DNA of 24,785 nucleotides. It comes from Candidatus Saccharimonadales bacterium (GTDB taxonomy: Bacteria > Patescibacteriota > Saccharimonadia > UBA4664 > SCTI01). The stretch covers positions 1 through 24,785 of the forward strand of contig JASLFZ010000073.1 in NCBI GenBank assembly GCA_030150485.1, in the 5' to 3' direction. Numbering within the stretch: position 1 is the stretch's first letter; each line of letters starts with the position of its first letter. Both the position numbers and the translations under genes were made by a program. Of the stretch, positions 7,552 to 14,077 are shown one piece after another. The notes under the pieces are model-generated. The model had not been told where the DNA came from. It saw nothing but the letters and a program-made list of their open reading frames with translations, and ran no database searches.

Positions 7552-7839
7552 ATGGCAAAACTTCTGAGCTTTTTGTTCGGGCGGACCAAGAAACAGCGGC
7601 TGGTCTATCTGGCCGGGGCGGCAATAGTCGGCGGCGGCAGCGCGCTGTTGGCCAAGGACATCAACCGAGAAGAGGAAGGCGGCAGTTACCCAATTCTGGA
7701 AGCAACGGAGTCTCTGGAACCAATCTCTATTCCTCTGGCCGCACTAGGGGGAGTGATGTTCTGGGCCTGCCTTTACACCCTCACTATGGCAGCCAAAGGC
7801 CTCCGCACCTACGCCTCCCGAGAACCTGAGTGCGTCTGA
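7552..7839 (+). CDS. Small two-segment membrane protein, unknown function
   Basis: The 95-residue product has a basic N-terminus (FGRTKKQR), a first hydrophobic glycine-rich segment (LVYLAGAAIVGGGSALLA), a charged turn (KDINREEEGG) and a second hydrophobic segment (ISIPLAALGGVMFWACLYTL). A GGAG Shine-Dalgarno lies a few bases before the ATG. A long hairpin follows the stop. I do not recognise a family. It is the first of a group of small orphan genes that each look like separate transcription units. Confidence 0.7.
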   Translation: MAKLLSFLFGRTKKQRLVYLAGAAIVGGGSALLAKDINREEEGGSYPILEATESLEPISIPLAALGGVMFWACLYTLTMAAKGLRTYASREPECV

Positions 7840-7845
7840 CTCGCT

Positions 7846-7881
7846 GTGGCGACGGAGTATTTACCGATACTTCGTCGCCAC
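7846..7881 (+). terminator. Long GC-rich hairpin after the small membrane protein gene
   Basis: GTGGCGACG, G, AGTAT pairs with ATACT, T, CGTCGCCAC around the loop TTACCG: a 15-pair stem with one G-U pair. No T-run follows, so it may be a processing or 3'-end stabilising structure, or a terminator without a U-tract. It separates the small gene from the tRNA promoter. Confidence 0.55.
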
Positions 7882-7889
7882 GCGCTTAC

Positions 7890-7918
7890 TAGACGCTGAT
7901 TCACAAAATTGCTATAGT
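7890..7918 (+). promoter_or_regulatory. Promoter of tRNA-Glu
   Basis: TAGACG at 7890-7895, a 17-base spacer and TATAGT at 7913-7918 preceded by TGC (extended -10). The start would be near 7925, about 29 bases before the mature tRNA 5' end. Confidence 0.6.
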
Positions 7919-7953
7919 ACCGGGGTGTTCAAGTATGGCAGCACGCTGCCTAC

Positions 7954-8029
7954 GGTCCCATCGTCTAGTGGCCTAGGACTCCGGGTTCTCAGTCCGGCAA
8001 CAGGGGTTCGAGTCCCCTTGGGACTACCA
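7954..8029 (+). tRNA. tRNA-Glu (anticodon CTC)
   Basis: A complete 76-base cloverleaf. The acceptor arm GGTCCCA pairs with TGGGACT (with a terminal G-U), followed by A and an encoded CCA. The D arm is GTCT/AGGAC type. The anticodon arm is CCGGG, loop TTCTCAG, TCCGG, giving CTC for GAG codons. The T arm is GGGG-TTCGAGT-CCCC. The overall sequence matches bacterial tRNA-Glu. It is the substrate of the gltX product encoded upstream. Confidence 0.96.
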
Positions 8030-8075
8030 GCACTAATTTTGGCTCTGTGAAGGTCTTTTTACAGACTGCCTAAAA

Positions 8076-8091
8076 GTGGTTTCAGAACCAC
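8076..8091 (+). other. Perfect hairpin downstream of tRNA-Glu
   Basis: GTGGTT, loop TCAG, AACCAC: a six-pair stem about 47 bases after the tRNA. No T-run follows. A T5 stretch lies earlier, inside a weaker TCTGT/ACAGA inverted repeat (8044-8065). One of these probably marks the 3' end of the tRNA transcript. Confidence 0.35.
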
Positions 8092-8125
8092 GAATAATAA
8101 GTTGGTATATCATCTCAGTAAATCA

Positions 8126-8154
8126 TTGATTTATGTTAGTTTTTATGATATTAT
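8126..8154 (+). promoter_or_regulatory. Promoter of the 170-residue orphan gene
   Basis: TTGATT at 8126-8131, exactly 17 bases, then TATTAT at 8149-8154 preceded by TGA (extended -10). The start would be near 8161, giving a 5' leader of about 124 bases, long for this compact genome. Confidence 0.65.
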
Positions 8155-8184
8155 ATTGCTCATTCTTTGACAACCAGAATAAAT

Positions 8185-8228
8185 GGGGAGCTACCTGGCC
8201 ATTATAACTAATTGCTAGCTGGCTCTCC
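8185..8228 (+). other. Stem-loop in the long 5' leader of the 170-residue orphan gene
   Basis: GGGGAGC (8185-8191) can pair with GCTCTCC (8222-8228) with one G-U. Alternatively AGCTA (8189-8193) pairs with TAGCT (8216-8220) and GGGG with CTCC around a bulge. A second small hairpin (CTCT-AGGC-AGAG) lies just before the AGAGG Shine-Dalgarno. This may control translation or only stabilise the mRNA. Confidence 0.4.
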
Positions 8229-8284
8229 GTTTCTGTCACGGTGAGCATCTACTTCTACTCTAGGCAGAGAACAAGAGGTTCACC

Positions 8285-8797
8285 ATGTACACTCACATAT
8301 ACACAGTAAGGGCCGATGCCGAGAAGCTCTTCCGGGAGCTTGCCCGTAAGCCGCTGGGGCCCGGTGAGACGGGTCTGGTCACCCACGCCACATTTAACGA
8401 GCACTTCACAGCGTTCGCAGTGACCTACCTAGACAAGCTGGGCGCCCAACTCGAAATAAATCGTGATGGGCTCTTCACTCTGAAGTTCCGTCGGTACCTC
8501 GCACACCTGCCTCGGGAGTTCTACGACCTGGAAATCCAGGTCACAAGGGCTGAGATTGTGCGTTTCAACAGCGCGCCCACAAGGGCACGCGCGGGCTATT
8601 ACGAGAACCCAAAGACTGGTTTCACCGCCACTGTCGAGCGCGTCTTTCCGACGCAAGACGCTCGGTACAAGAATCCGGCACCGGTGTACGTTCAAAACAT
8701 CACTGTCTCCGGACCTTCTCTTGGCAAGGTGCAAGAATTTAACACCAAGCTGAGCGAAGGCTCCTACGGGCGGTTCCTAGTGAATGCATTCGAGTGA
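8285..8797 (+). CDS. Orphan protein of 170 residues, unknown function
   Basis: A soluble-looking protein without signal peptide or membrane segment. It begins MYTHIYTVRADAEKLFREL, with an amphipathic N-terminal helix, then an alternating hydrophobic/charged pattern (LGAQLEINRDGLFTLKFRRY, FYDLEIQVTRAEIVRF) that suggests a beta-rich fold, and a C-terminal part VYVQNITVSGPSLGKVQEF. No catalytic motif is evident and I do not recognise the family. The start is supported by AGAGG six bases before the ATG and by a promoter with a long structured leader. An elaborate terminator follows, so it is a single-gene unit. Coding is credible because the frame is long and flanked by matching signals. Confidence 0.75.
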   Translation: MYTHIYTVRADAEKLFRELARKPLGPGETGLVTHATFNEHFTAFAVTYLDKLGAQLEINRDGLFTLKFRRYLAHLPREFYDLEIQVTRAEIVRFNSAPTRARAGYYENPKTGFTATVERVFPTQDARYKNPAPVYVQNITVSGPSLGKVQEFNTKLSEGSYGRFLVNAFE

Positions 8798-8843
8798 GCG
8801 GAAACGGAAGTGTCGGAGAGCAACTCGGCCTCAGCTGAGACCT

Positions 8844-8900
8844 AAGCCCTGTTAAACGAGCATCACGTTGAACGTGAAAGTCTCGTTTCGGCGGGGCTTT
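8844..8900 (+). terminator. Three-tier long-armed terminator
   Basis: Nested complementary arms: AAGCCC (8844-8849) with GGGCTT (8894-8899), AAACGAG (8854-8860) with CTCGTTT (8882-8888), and CACG (8864-8867) with CGTG (8873-8876). A short T-containing tail follows and runs into the next promoter. A perfect CTCAGCTGAG palindrome lies just upstream. Termination is the likely role, though the structure is more elaborate than most terminators. Confidence 0.65.
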
Positions 8901-8905
8901 CACTA

Positions 8906-8933
8906 TTGTAATTATCTCGCTTCATGCTACAAT
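8906..8933 (+). promoter_or_regulatory. Promoter of the 102-residue orphan gene
   Basis: TTGTAA at 8906-8911, a 16-base spacer and TACAAT at 8928-8933 preceded by TGC. The predicted start near 8940 leaves a leader of about 69 bases. The -35 region, TTGTAATTATCT, is repeated exactly at 9977-9988 before another orphan gene. Confidence 0.68.
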
Positions 8934-9008
8934 AATTTTTACCTCAAGAAGTTTCGCAGCACCCTTTTACTTCAGTTTCCGTAAAGACCCAGCCGGAAAG
9001 GATCAAAA

Positions 9009-9317
9009 GTGAATCACTTTGAAGAGGCAAACGAAGATATTGCCCAGGCAATAGAGCTGGGCGACAGGACTGCAGCATTCAGAGTGGCTCGAGAAGCGCT
9101 GTACGAGGCATCACAGCTCAACATGGGAGACTTGTCCGAACAGCTCCAACACTTCATCGATACCGGAGACTGGATAATGACCCGCAACGTTCTCACCGCA
9201 ATGGGCGTTAAGCAGCGAGGGGAGGACGCTCGTAAAATGCACCTTACCCTCTACCACCTACGCCAGATGGGTTTTGACACTCTCCCACCGCTGGGAGAGC
9301 CTTACCCCTTGGTCTAA
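9009..9317 (+). CDS. Small helical orphan protein, unknown function
   Basis: The 102-residue product is strongly helical and acidic at the N-terminus (NHFEEANEDIAQAIELGD, AREALYEASQLNMGD). The pattern resembles a few short helical repeats, but no named repeat is convincing. No membrane segment or signal peptide. GTG is taken as the start because AAAGGA stands six bases before it. Own promoter and two downstream hairpins make it a separate unit. I do not recognise a family. It may be a small binding or regulatory protein, but nothing in the sequence shows this. Confidence 0.7.
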   Translation: MNHFEEANEDIAQAIELGDRTAAFRVAREALYEASQLNMGDLSEQLQHFIDTGDWIMTRNVLTAMGVKQRGEDARKMHLTLYHLRQMGFDTLPPLGEPYPLV

Positions 9318-9331
9318 GCTTCGTCGAAAGT

Positions 9332-9414
9332 CCGAGGATCCCTCGGCCATCAATAACACCCCAATCGGGTATTTCGCAGTCAGCGAGGCACTCCGAACGG
9401 GGTGTTTCGCTTTT
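9332..9414 (+). terminator. Double hairpin terminator region
   Basis: First CCGAGG-ATC-CCTCGG (9332-9346). Then AACACCCC (9355-9362) pairs with GGGGTGTT (9399-9406) around a branched interior (TCGG/CCGA and CGC/GCG), followed by TCGCTTTTAATTT. The second hairpin with its T-rich tail is the terminator. The architecture resembles the terminator after the 170-residue orphan gene. Confidence 0.7.
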
Positions 9415-9506
9415 AATTTGGTTCGCCACATAGTATAGTTGCATTCTTAAACTTTTGTTTTGTTCTTTATTAAGCTTAGGGTTTCTCTATCTGATAAGGC
9501 GAATAG

Positions 9507-9512
9507 TATAAT
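9507..9512 (+). promoter_or_regulatory. -10 box of the 144-residue orphan gene
   Basis: A consensus TATAAT 23 bases before the ATG. No clear -35 is present at the proper distance. A TATAGT at 9432-9437 is a second, weaker candidate further upstream. Confidence 0.55.
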
Positions 9513-9535
9513 TAGCCCAATAGCGAAAGTAAACC

Positions 9536-9970
9536 ATGGCCGAACTTCCAGCCGATCCAGAGCAAGATAACCCAGGCGGTGCATCTACGACTGACTATGA
9601 GCAGTTATGGAAGGATGCTCATCCGAAAGCCGGTGATCCCCCAGCTACCGTTGGTGATCCGGAGAAAGCCTACCATGTCGCCCATGCCGAAAAAGCACAC
9701 GTTGAGGACAATATGGAGCTTGACGCAATAATTAAGAGAAATGAGGCAGACCTGGCGGCTAAGCTTGCAGCTTCGGGGGAGAAGCGAGGTCCTCAAGGCT
9801 ACACCGACCCAACCCTAGAACAGCTAGACAGGAAGATTGCGGCCTTGTATGAGGCCAAGAGTGCGACCCGCAAGGCTAACAGTGCTGCTGCATATGGAAC
9901 AGCGAGTGACTATGATGCCTTTAAGGAAGCCGAGCGTAGGTTTAAGCGCTTTGACCCTCCCGCAAGCTGA
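9536..9970 (+). CDS. Hydrophilic helical orphan protein of 144 residues
   Basis: The N-terminal third is acidic and Pro/Gly-rich, probably disordered (AELPADPEQDNPGG). The rest is highly charged and Ala-rich (DAIIKRNEADLAAKLAASGE, LEQLDRKIAALYEAKSATRK) and likely forms a coiled coil or helical hairpin. No membrane segment, cysteine or catalytic motif is present. The Shine-Dalgarno is weak (GAAAG). The leader around the ATG resembles that of the gene beginning at the right edge of the window. No terminator is visible after it; the next promoter starts seven bases past the stop. Family unknown. Confidence 0.7.
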   Translation: MAELPADPEQDNPGGASTTDYEQLWKDAHPKAGDPPATVGDPEKAYHVAHAEKAHVEDNMELDAIIKRNEADLAAKLAASGEKRGPQGYTDPTLEQLDRKIAALYEAKSATRKANSAAAYGTASDYDAFKEAERRFKRFDPPAS

Positions 9971-9976
9971 CACCTT

Positions 9977-10005
9977 TTGTAATTATCTACCTTTTATACT
10001 ATAGT
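9977..10005 (+). promoter_or_regulatory. Promoter of the two-gene orphan operon
   Basis: TTGTAA at 9977-9982, a 17-base spacer and TATAGT at 10000-10005. An overlapping TATACT at 9995-10000 is too close to the -35. Start expected near 10012, leader about 65 bases. The -35 element is the same TTGTAATTATCT found at 8906-8917. Confidence 0.65.
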
Positions 10006-10076
10006 TTGCATGCTTGAAGTACATTCAAGAGATCTTCGTAGTAGCTATTCCTGCTCACTTCGACGTTAGGAGCCTC

Positions 10077-10421
10077 ATGCAGACGGAGGAATCTAATTTT
10101 AGTGGCCTAGGCTTCCTTAGAATGCTTCTGGGTCTCTGCGCAGTACCGCTTGCGGCTGGTGCCGCCCTAGCCGGGGTGCTCTGGGCTATAGCAGGGATTA
10201 CGCTGCAATCTTTCACGGTTAGCCCCGTGCATATTGTCGCGTATGGAACTGCTGCTTGCATGCTCTACCAGCTCATGAAGCCCTGTTACTCACTTTGCGT
10301 GGACGTCAAGCTTACCCTCAAATGGTCGGATAAGTCAGGCTCAACACGCGTGATACTTCTATGTATGACATATCTCTGCGTTATAGGAGGCTGGGTGGTG
10401 CTCTACTGGGTAAGGAGGTGA
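10077..10421 (+). CDS. Small membrane protein with about three segments, unknown function
   Basis: The frame is open from a TTG at 10014, but that codon lies at the predicted transcription start. ATG at 10077 has AGGAG five bases before it and is preferred. The 114-residue product begins MQTEESNFSGLGF and has hydrophobic segments around LLGLCAVPLAAGAALAGVLW, VHIVAYGTAACMLYQLM and VILLCMTYLCVIGGWVVLYW. It contains several cysteines in or near the membrane. The gene is the first of a two-gene operon with the 160-residue gene three bases downstream. Family not recognised. Its partner is soluble, so a membrane-anchor/soluble pair is plausible but unproven. Confidence 0.7.
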   Translation: MQTEESNFSGLGFLRMLLGLCAVPLAAGAALAGVLWAIAGITLQSFTVSPVHIVAYGTAACMLYQLMKPCYSLCVDVKLTLKWSDKSGSTRVILLCMTYLCVIGGWVVLYWVRR

Positions 10422-10424
10422 ACA

Positions 10425-10907
10425 ATGGCTATGCAGGCAGGTACCCTCACTCCGTGGGAGCCGATGCCTGCACCTTTCGCGGCAGGCTCGATACTCATGG
10501 GGAGTCACTACAGTGGTGCCCATGCGGTTATACCGCCTGGAGTCCTCATCCTGGCACCGGAGGACAGCGACCCAAGTTACTCCCGAGAGGGGTGGCGGCA
10601 CGCCATCTGGCGGACGGGTGAAGCGCCCCACGCTGCGCTGTTGAAGTACCGCCCATCAGAAGTTAAGCCCATCACGCTCAGCCGGGCGGTGAGAATTACC
10701 AGAATCGGCGATGCAAACTGCTCAGACTGGGTAAAAGGCCAGGTGCAGAGCCGAGCAAGGGCGCTGACAGCCCGACTTAAGTACGCGGAGGGCGATGACA
10801 TGGCCGCGTGGCGTCTCGAGCTAAATGAACTGTTGCTCGATGCGACCAACGAGTTTAGTGGAGACTGGGTACGCGCCATGCTCGCACGGGTTCACCCTAA
10901 AGACTGA
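10425..10907 (+). CDS. Orphan protein of 160 residues, second gene of the orphan operon
   Basis: The ATG follows a near-perfect Shine-Dalgarno (AAGGAGGTG) that overlaps the end of the upstream gene, so strong independent initiation is expected. The N-terminal half is Pro/Gly/His-rich without membrane segments (TPWEPMPAPFAAGSILMGSH, AVIPPGVLILAPEDSD). The C-terminal half is helical and basic/acidic mixed (VKGQVQSRARALTARLKYAE, AAWRLELNELLLDATNEF). A single Cys occurs in DANCSDW. No known domain recognised. A canonical terminator closes the operon. Co-expression with a small membrane protein suggests they act together. Confidence 0.73.
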   Translation: MAMQAGTLTPWEPMPAPFAAGSILMGSHYSGAHAVIPPGVLILAPEDSDPSYSREGWRHAIWRTGEAPHAALLKYRPSEVKPITLSRAVRITRIGDANCSDWVKGQVQSRARALTARLKYAEGDDMAAWRLELNELLLDATNEFSGDWVRAMLARVHPKD

Positions 10908-10937
10908 CACATGGCTGGCTAAGGCTAGCTGTCGTAC

Positions 10938-10967
10938 AAGGGCCCGCTTCGGCGGGCCCTTAGTTTT
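10938..10967 (+). terminator. Canonical intrinsic terminator
   Basis: AAGGGCCCGC and GCGGGCCCTT form a perfect ten-pair stem around a TTCG tetraloop, followed by AG and TTTT. This is the strongest terminator in the window and separates the accessory stretch from the kinase gene. Confidence 0.9.
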
Positions 10968-11009
10968 GACCTAAAGGCAATTATTATAAAAGCCAGTTTT
11001 ATCTTCTCC

Positions 11010-11038
11010 TTGGCAAACCTTATTGATTCATGCATAAT
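11010..11038 (+). promoter_or_regulatory. Promoter of the histidine kinase gene
   Basis: TTGGCA at 11010-11015, exactly 17 bases, CATAAT at 11033-11038. Start near 11045; the short leader carries AAGAGG five bases before the GTG start. The ten bases TGCATAATAA at the -10 recur before the gene at 23595. Confidence 0.6.
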
Positions 11039-11061
11039 AAAGACAAACATAAGAGGTTTGG

Positions 11062-12849
11062 GTGCAAGTTAGGCAACGATATGCGGTTTTAAGCTTATTA
11101 GAGGCGGTGCTCGGTGCGGTGATTGCCGTAGCCACCATCGCTATCTATAAGCTGGCGCCCAACTCGCTGGGCGACGCAGGGCTGGTTATTACCATTGCCG
11201 GCATTGGCGTGGTTGGGCCTATCTATTACGCCAGCGCCCACCAACTTTTGCGCAAGCAACAGCTGGCGTTTTCCACCTTGGTACTTAGCCTGATTACCGC
11301 GCTCAATGTGGTCTTGGTGGTACTCGCCACCGGGGGGCTAGACTCTCCCTATTACGCGCTGTGGTTGCTCGCCATCGTTATCGCCGGGCTGTTTGGCAGC
11401 GGGGCTACTGCGCTCGCGCTCGCCGCGACAATCGCCATCTATATAACGGAGTTTGTGCTCCATCGCGCCGAGAGCGGCTATATTGTGGCGCATATTGGAC
11501 AGCTCATTTTGACGCTGGCGACCGGTGGCGTGGCGGAGTGGATTCACATTGCACTGGGGCGCGGGGCGGTGCAACACCAGGAAATGAAGGTCCTTTCAGG
11601 CCAACTAAGCCAAGAGGCGCTAAAATCAAACCTGCTGATGCAGAGCGTCGGCGAGGGCGTTATGGTAGTGAACACCACGCGACAAATCCAGCTCTTTAAC
11701 CCCGCCGCTACCACTATGACAGGGTGGGATGAGGGTAGCGCCCAGAATATTGATTACCGGCTGGTGCTCAACCTGCACGATGCCGCCGGGAACAAGCTCT
11801 CCGATGCCAACGATCCTTTACTGCAGCTGTGGCAGGAGAAAAAGAGCCTGGTGCGCACCGACTTAACCATGGAGACCAAAAACGGACGCAAGGTGGCGGT
11901 ATCGCTCTCGCTTTCGCCGATTCTGGATGGCAACCACAACGTTACCGGCGGTATTGTGCTGTTTCGAGACATTAGCCAGGAAAAAGAGATCGAGCGCCAG
12001 CGTAATGAGTTTATTTCGACCGCCTCGCATGAGATGCGTACCCCGGTAGCGGCGATCGAGGGATACCTTTCACTTTCGATGAACCCGGCGGTGGCCACCA
12101 TCGATGTGCGTGCCAAGAGTTACCTCGAGAAAGCCCACGCCTCGACTCAACACTTGGGTGAGCTGTTCCAGGACCTGCTTTCCATCACCAAGCTCGAGGA
12201 CCGTGCCAAGATGGACGCGCAAGAGATCTTTAATCTGACACAGCTGGTACAGGAAACTGCCAGTGACATGCAGTTTAGCGCCCAGCAAAAGGGGCTAGAG
12301 ATGCAGTTTGGTATTGCCGGCGAGAGCGTTCGCGGTGGCGGATCGGTGGCACCGGTGTACGCGGTGAAGGGCAACCCGCAGCGCTTGCGTGAGGTCATTA
12401 TGAACCTGATTGAAAACGCCATTAAGTTCACCTCCGAGGGGAGCATTCATGTAACCATCGGAGGCACGGCCGATAAAGTTACCGTATGCGTCGCTGATAG
12501 CGGGGTGGGGATTGCGGCCGAGGATATCCCGCACCTGTTCCAGAAGTTTTACCGCATCGATAGCACCGCCACCCGCACCATTGGCGGCACCGGGCTCGGC
12601 CTGTATCTCTGCCGCAGCATTATTGAGTTGCTGGGCGGCCGCATCTGGATTGAAAGCAAGCTTGGCGAGGGCAGCAGCTTTAAGTTCAGCCTGCCGCGCC
12701 AGCAAAGCGATAAAATTGCGGCGGCTCTACCGGTGGCCGCACCTGTAGCAGCGGCGACACCACCGGCAGTAAAGGCTGCGCCGGTGCCAGCCCCCACGAC
12801 TGCGAGCGCCAAGGCCAAGGCTGGCCGGAAGCTCGTACTCGTTAAATGA
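11062..12849 (+). CDS. Membrane PAS-domain sensor histidine kinase
   Basis: A two-component sensor that autophosphorylates on histidine and passes the phosphate to a response regulator. Residues about 1-175 contain five or six membrane segments with little outside loop, suggesting sensing within or near the membrane. Residues about 188-310 form a PAS domain (SVGEGVMVVNTTRQIQLFNP, GGIVLFRDISQEKEIE). The HisKA domain has the phospho-acceptor H323 in ASHEMRTPVAAIEGYL. The ATPase domain has NLIENAIKFT (N box), DSGVGI (G1) and GGTGLGLYLC (G2). A tail of about 50 residues is Ala/Pro/Lys-rich low complexity. GTG is the start, with AAGAGG upstream. The neighbouring response regulator is the obvious partner; the signal is unknown. 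Confidence 0.93.
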   Translation: MQVRQRYAVLSLLEAVLGAVIAVATIAIYKLAPNSLGDAGLVITIAGIGVVGPIYYASAHQLLRKQQLAFSTLVLSLITALNVVLVVLATGGLDSPYYALWLLAIVIAGLFGSGATALALAATIAIYITEFVLHRAESGYIVAHIGQLILTLATGGVAEWIHIALGRGAVQHQEMKVLSGQLSQEALKSNLLMQSVGEGVMVVNTTRQIQLFNPAATTMTGWDEGSAQNIDYRLVLNLHDAAGNKLSDANDPLLQLWQEKKSLVRTDLTMETKNGRKVAVSLSLSPILDGNHNVTGGIVLFRDISQEKEIERQRNEFISTASHEMRTPVAAIEGYLSLSMNPAVATIDVRAKSYLEKAHASTQHLGELFQDLLSITKLEDRAKMDAQEIFNLTQLVQETASDMQFSAQQKGLEMQFGIAGESVRGGGSVAPVYAVKGNPQRLREVIMNLIENAIKFTSEGSIHVTIGGTADKVTVCVADSGVGIAAEDIPHLFQKFYRIDSTATRTIGGTGLGLYLCRSIIELLGGRIWIESKLGEGSSFKFSLPRQQSDKIAAALPVAAPVAAATPPAVKAAPVPAPTTASAKAKAGRKLVLVK

Positions 12850-12878
12850 TTGCTCTAATCTGGAGTGCTTGTTATGCT
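12850..12878 (+). promoter_or_regulatory. Promoter before the response regulator and scp operon
   Basis: TTGCTC at 12850-12855, a 17-base spacer and TATGCT at 12873-12878 preceded by TGT. It starts at the end of the kinase gene, so the regulator and the genes behind it can be expressed apart from the kinase. Confidence 0.5.
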
Positions 12879-12895
12879 TGATAGTAAAGGAGTCC

Positions 12896-13396
12896 ATGGT
12901 GTCAAAAATCCAACTGGTTGAAGATGATTTTAGCTTACGCGATATCTATAGCGCCCGCTTAATGGCCGAGGGCTACACGGTAGTGACCGCCTCCGATGGC
13001 GAGGAGGCGCTGGCCATAGCGGTGCGCGAGCGCCCTGACCTCATTATTCTTGATGTGATGATGCCTAAAATCAGTGGCTTTGATGTGCTTGATATTCTAC
13101 GCCAAACACCTGAAACCAAAACCACTAAAGTTATTATGATGACCGCGCTCAGCCAAGATACCGACCGCCAGCGCGGCGAATCGCTGGGCGTCGATAAGTA
13201 CTTGGTGAAGTCCCAGGTGACGCTCGAAGATGTGGTGGCAACGGTAAAAACGGTGCTTGGTGGTGGCGAGGCCCAAGCCGCACCGGTTGTATCCACGCCG
13301 GCATCCGCCGCTGCGACCCCTCCGCCCGCGGCAACTCCGGCTACACCGCCTGCCAATCCGGAGCCGACCCAGCCACCGTCCTCTCCAGGAGTCTAA
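12896..13396 (+). CDS. Single-domain response regulator with Pro/Ala-rich tail
   Basis: The 166-residue product has one receiver domain and no DNA-binding output domain. The acidic pair is E9-D10-D11, the phospho-acceptor is D53 in IILDVMMP, the switch threonine is in IMMTALS and the conserved lysine in KYLVKS. After about residue 125 comes a Pro/Ala/Thr tail that ends the protein, similar in character to the tail of the kinase encoded just upstream. AAAGGAG four bases before the ATG fixes the start; the frame is open nine codons further up. The stop is immediately followed by the scpA ATG. Such CheY-like regulators act by protein contact, so a link to chromosome or envelope functions of the downstream genes is conceivable but unproven. 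Confidence 0.92.
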   Translation: MVSKIQLVEDDFSLRDIYSARLMAEGYTVVTASDGEEALAIAVRERPDLIILDVMMPKISGFDVLDILRQTPETKTTKVIMMTALSQDTDRQRGESLGVDKYLVKSQVTLEDVVATVKTVLGGGEAQAAPVVSTPASAAATPPPAATPATPPANPEPTQPPSSPGV

Positions 13397-14077
13397 ATGA
13401 CGTATCAAGTCGCGCTACTCAACTTTGAGGGACCGCTCGACCTTCTGTTGCAGCTAGTGGAGCGCTCCGATTTACCTGCTAGCGAGCTATCACTCGCGGA
13501 CCTGACTGACCAGTACTTAACCTACAGTGGAGCCTTGAAGACGCTAGACCCCGGCGAGGCGGTGGGGTTCACCGGCCTGGCCAGCCGTTTACTGTACCTA
13601 AAAAGCCTAGCATTACTCCCTGCACCAGATGAACCAGTGGAAGAGGTGATTGAGCTAGAGGCCCAATTAGCAGCTTATCGACATTATCGCCAAGCGGCTA
13701 CCACTCTGGCTACCGCACTTATGGAAGGCGGGCGGAGCTGGGGGAGAGCCGTGGCCGCCCAGCCGCAGCAGCCGGCACCGGCGCGCAACCTGACGCCGGC
13801 GGCGCTGTATGAGGCTTTAACGGCGGCCCACGCTAAGCTGGCTACGCCAGCTCGGCACACTGTGGGGGCGCCGACGGTTTCCCTGACCGAAATGACGCGA
13901 CGACTCGAGGTGGCGGGGGGCAAGCAAGCCGCTACGTTGCAGGATTTTTTCGAGCGGCTGGAGAGCCGCGTCGAGGTGGTGGTAGCCTTTCTGGCAGCCT
14001 TGGAGCTATGGCGGATGGGTCGCCTCCGGTTGACCCAGGATGGCCAGTTTACTTTAATCCATGTCGCCTATGCATGA
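13397..14077 (+). CDS. scpA: Segregation and condensation protein A
   Basis: ScpA is the kleisin that bridges SMC heads and, with ScpB, forms the condensin complex organising the chromosome. The 226-residue product begins with the family mark VALLNFEGPLDLLLQLVERS and continues with LASRLLYLKSLALLP. The C-terminal winged helix region contains FLAALELWRMGRLRLTQDGQFTLI, typical of kleisin C-termini. It is on the short side for ScpA and has an Ala/Pro-rich middle. AGGAG lies six bases before the ATG, and the stop of the response regulator abuts it. It overlaps scpB by 17 bases. No smc gene is in this window. Confidence 0.94.
   Translation: MTYQVALLNFEGPLDLLLQLVERSDLPASELSLADLTDQYLTYSGALKTLDPGEAVGFTGLASRLLYLKSLALLPAPDEPVEEVIELEAQLAAYRHYRQAATTLATALMEGGRSWGRAVAAQPQQPAPARNLTPAALYEALTAAHAKLATPARHTVGAPTVSLTEMTRRLEVAGGKQAATLQDFFERLESRVEVVVAFLAALELWRMGRLRLTQDGQFTLIHVAYA

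Noticed and set aside
8003..8029. tRNA-Glu 3' end as an integration (attachment) site for the orphan stretch
   Set aside because: No second copy of the tRNA 3' sequence, no integrase and no flanking direct repeat are visible within the window.
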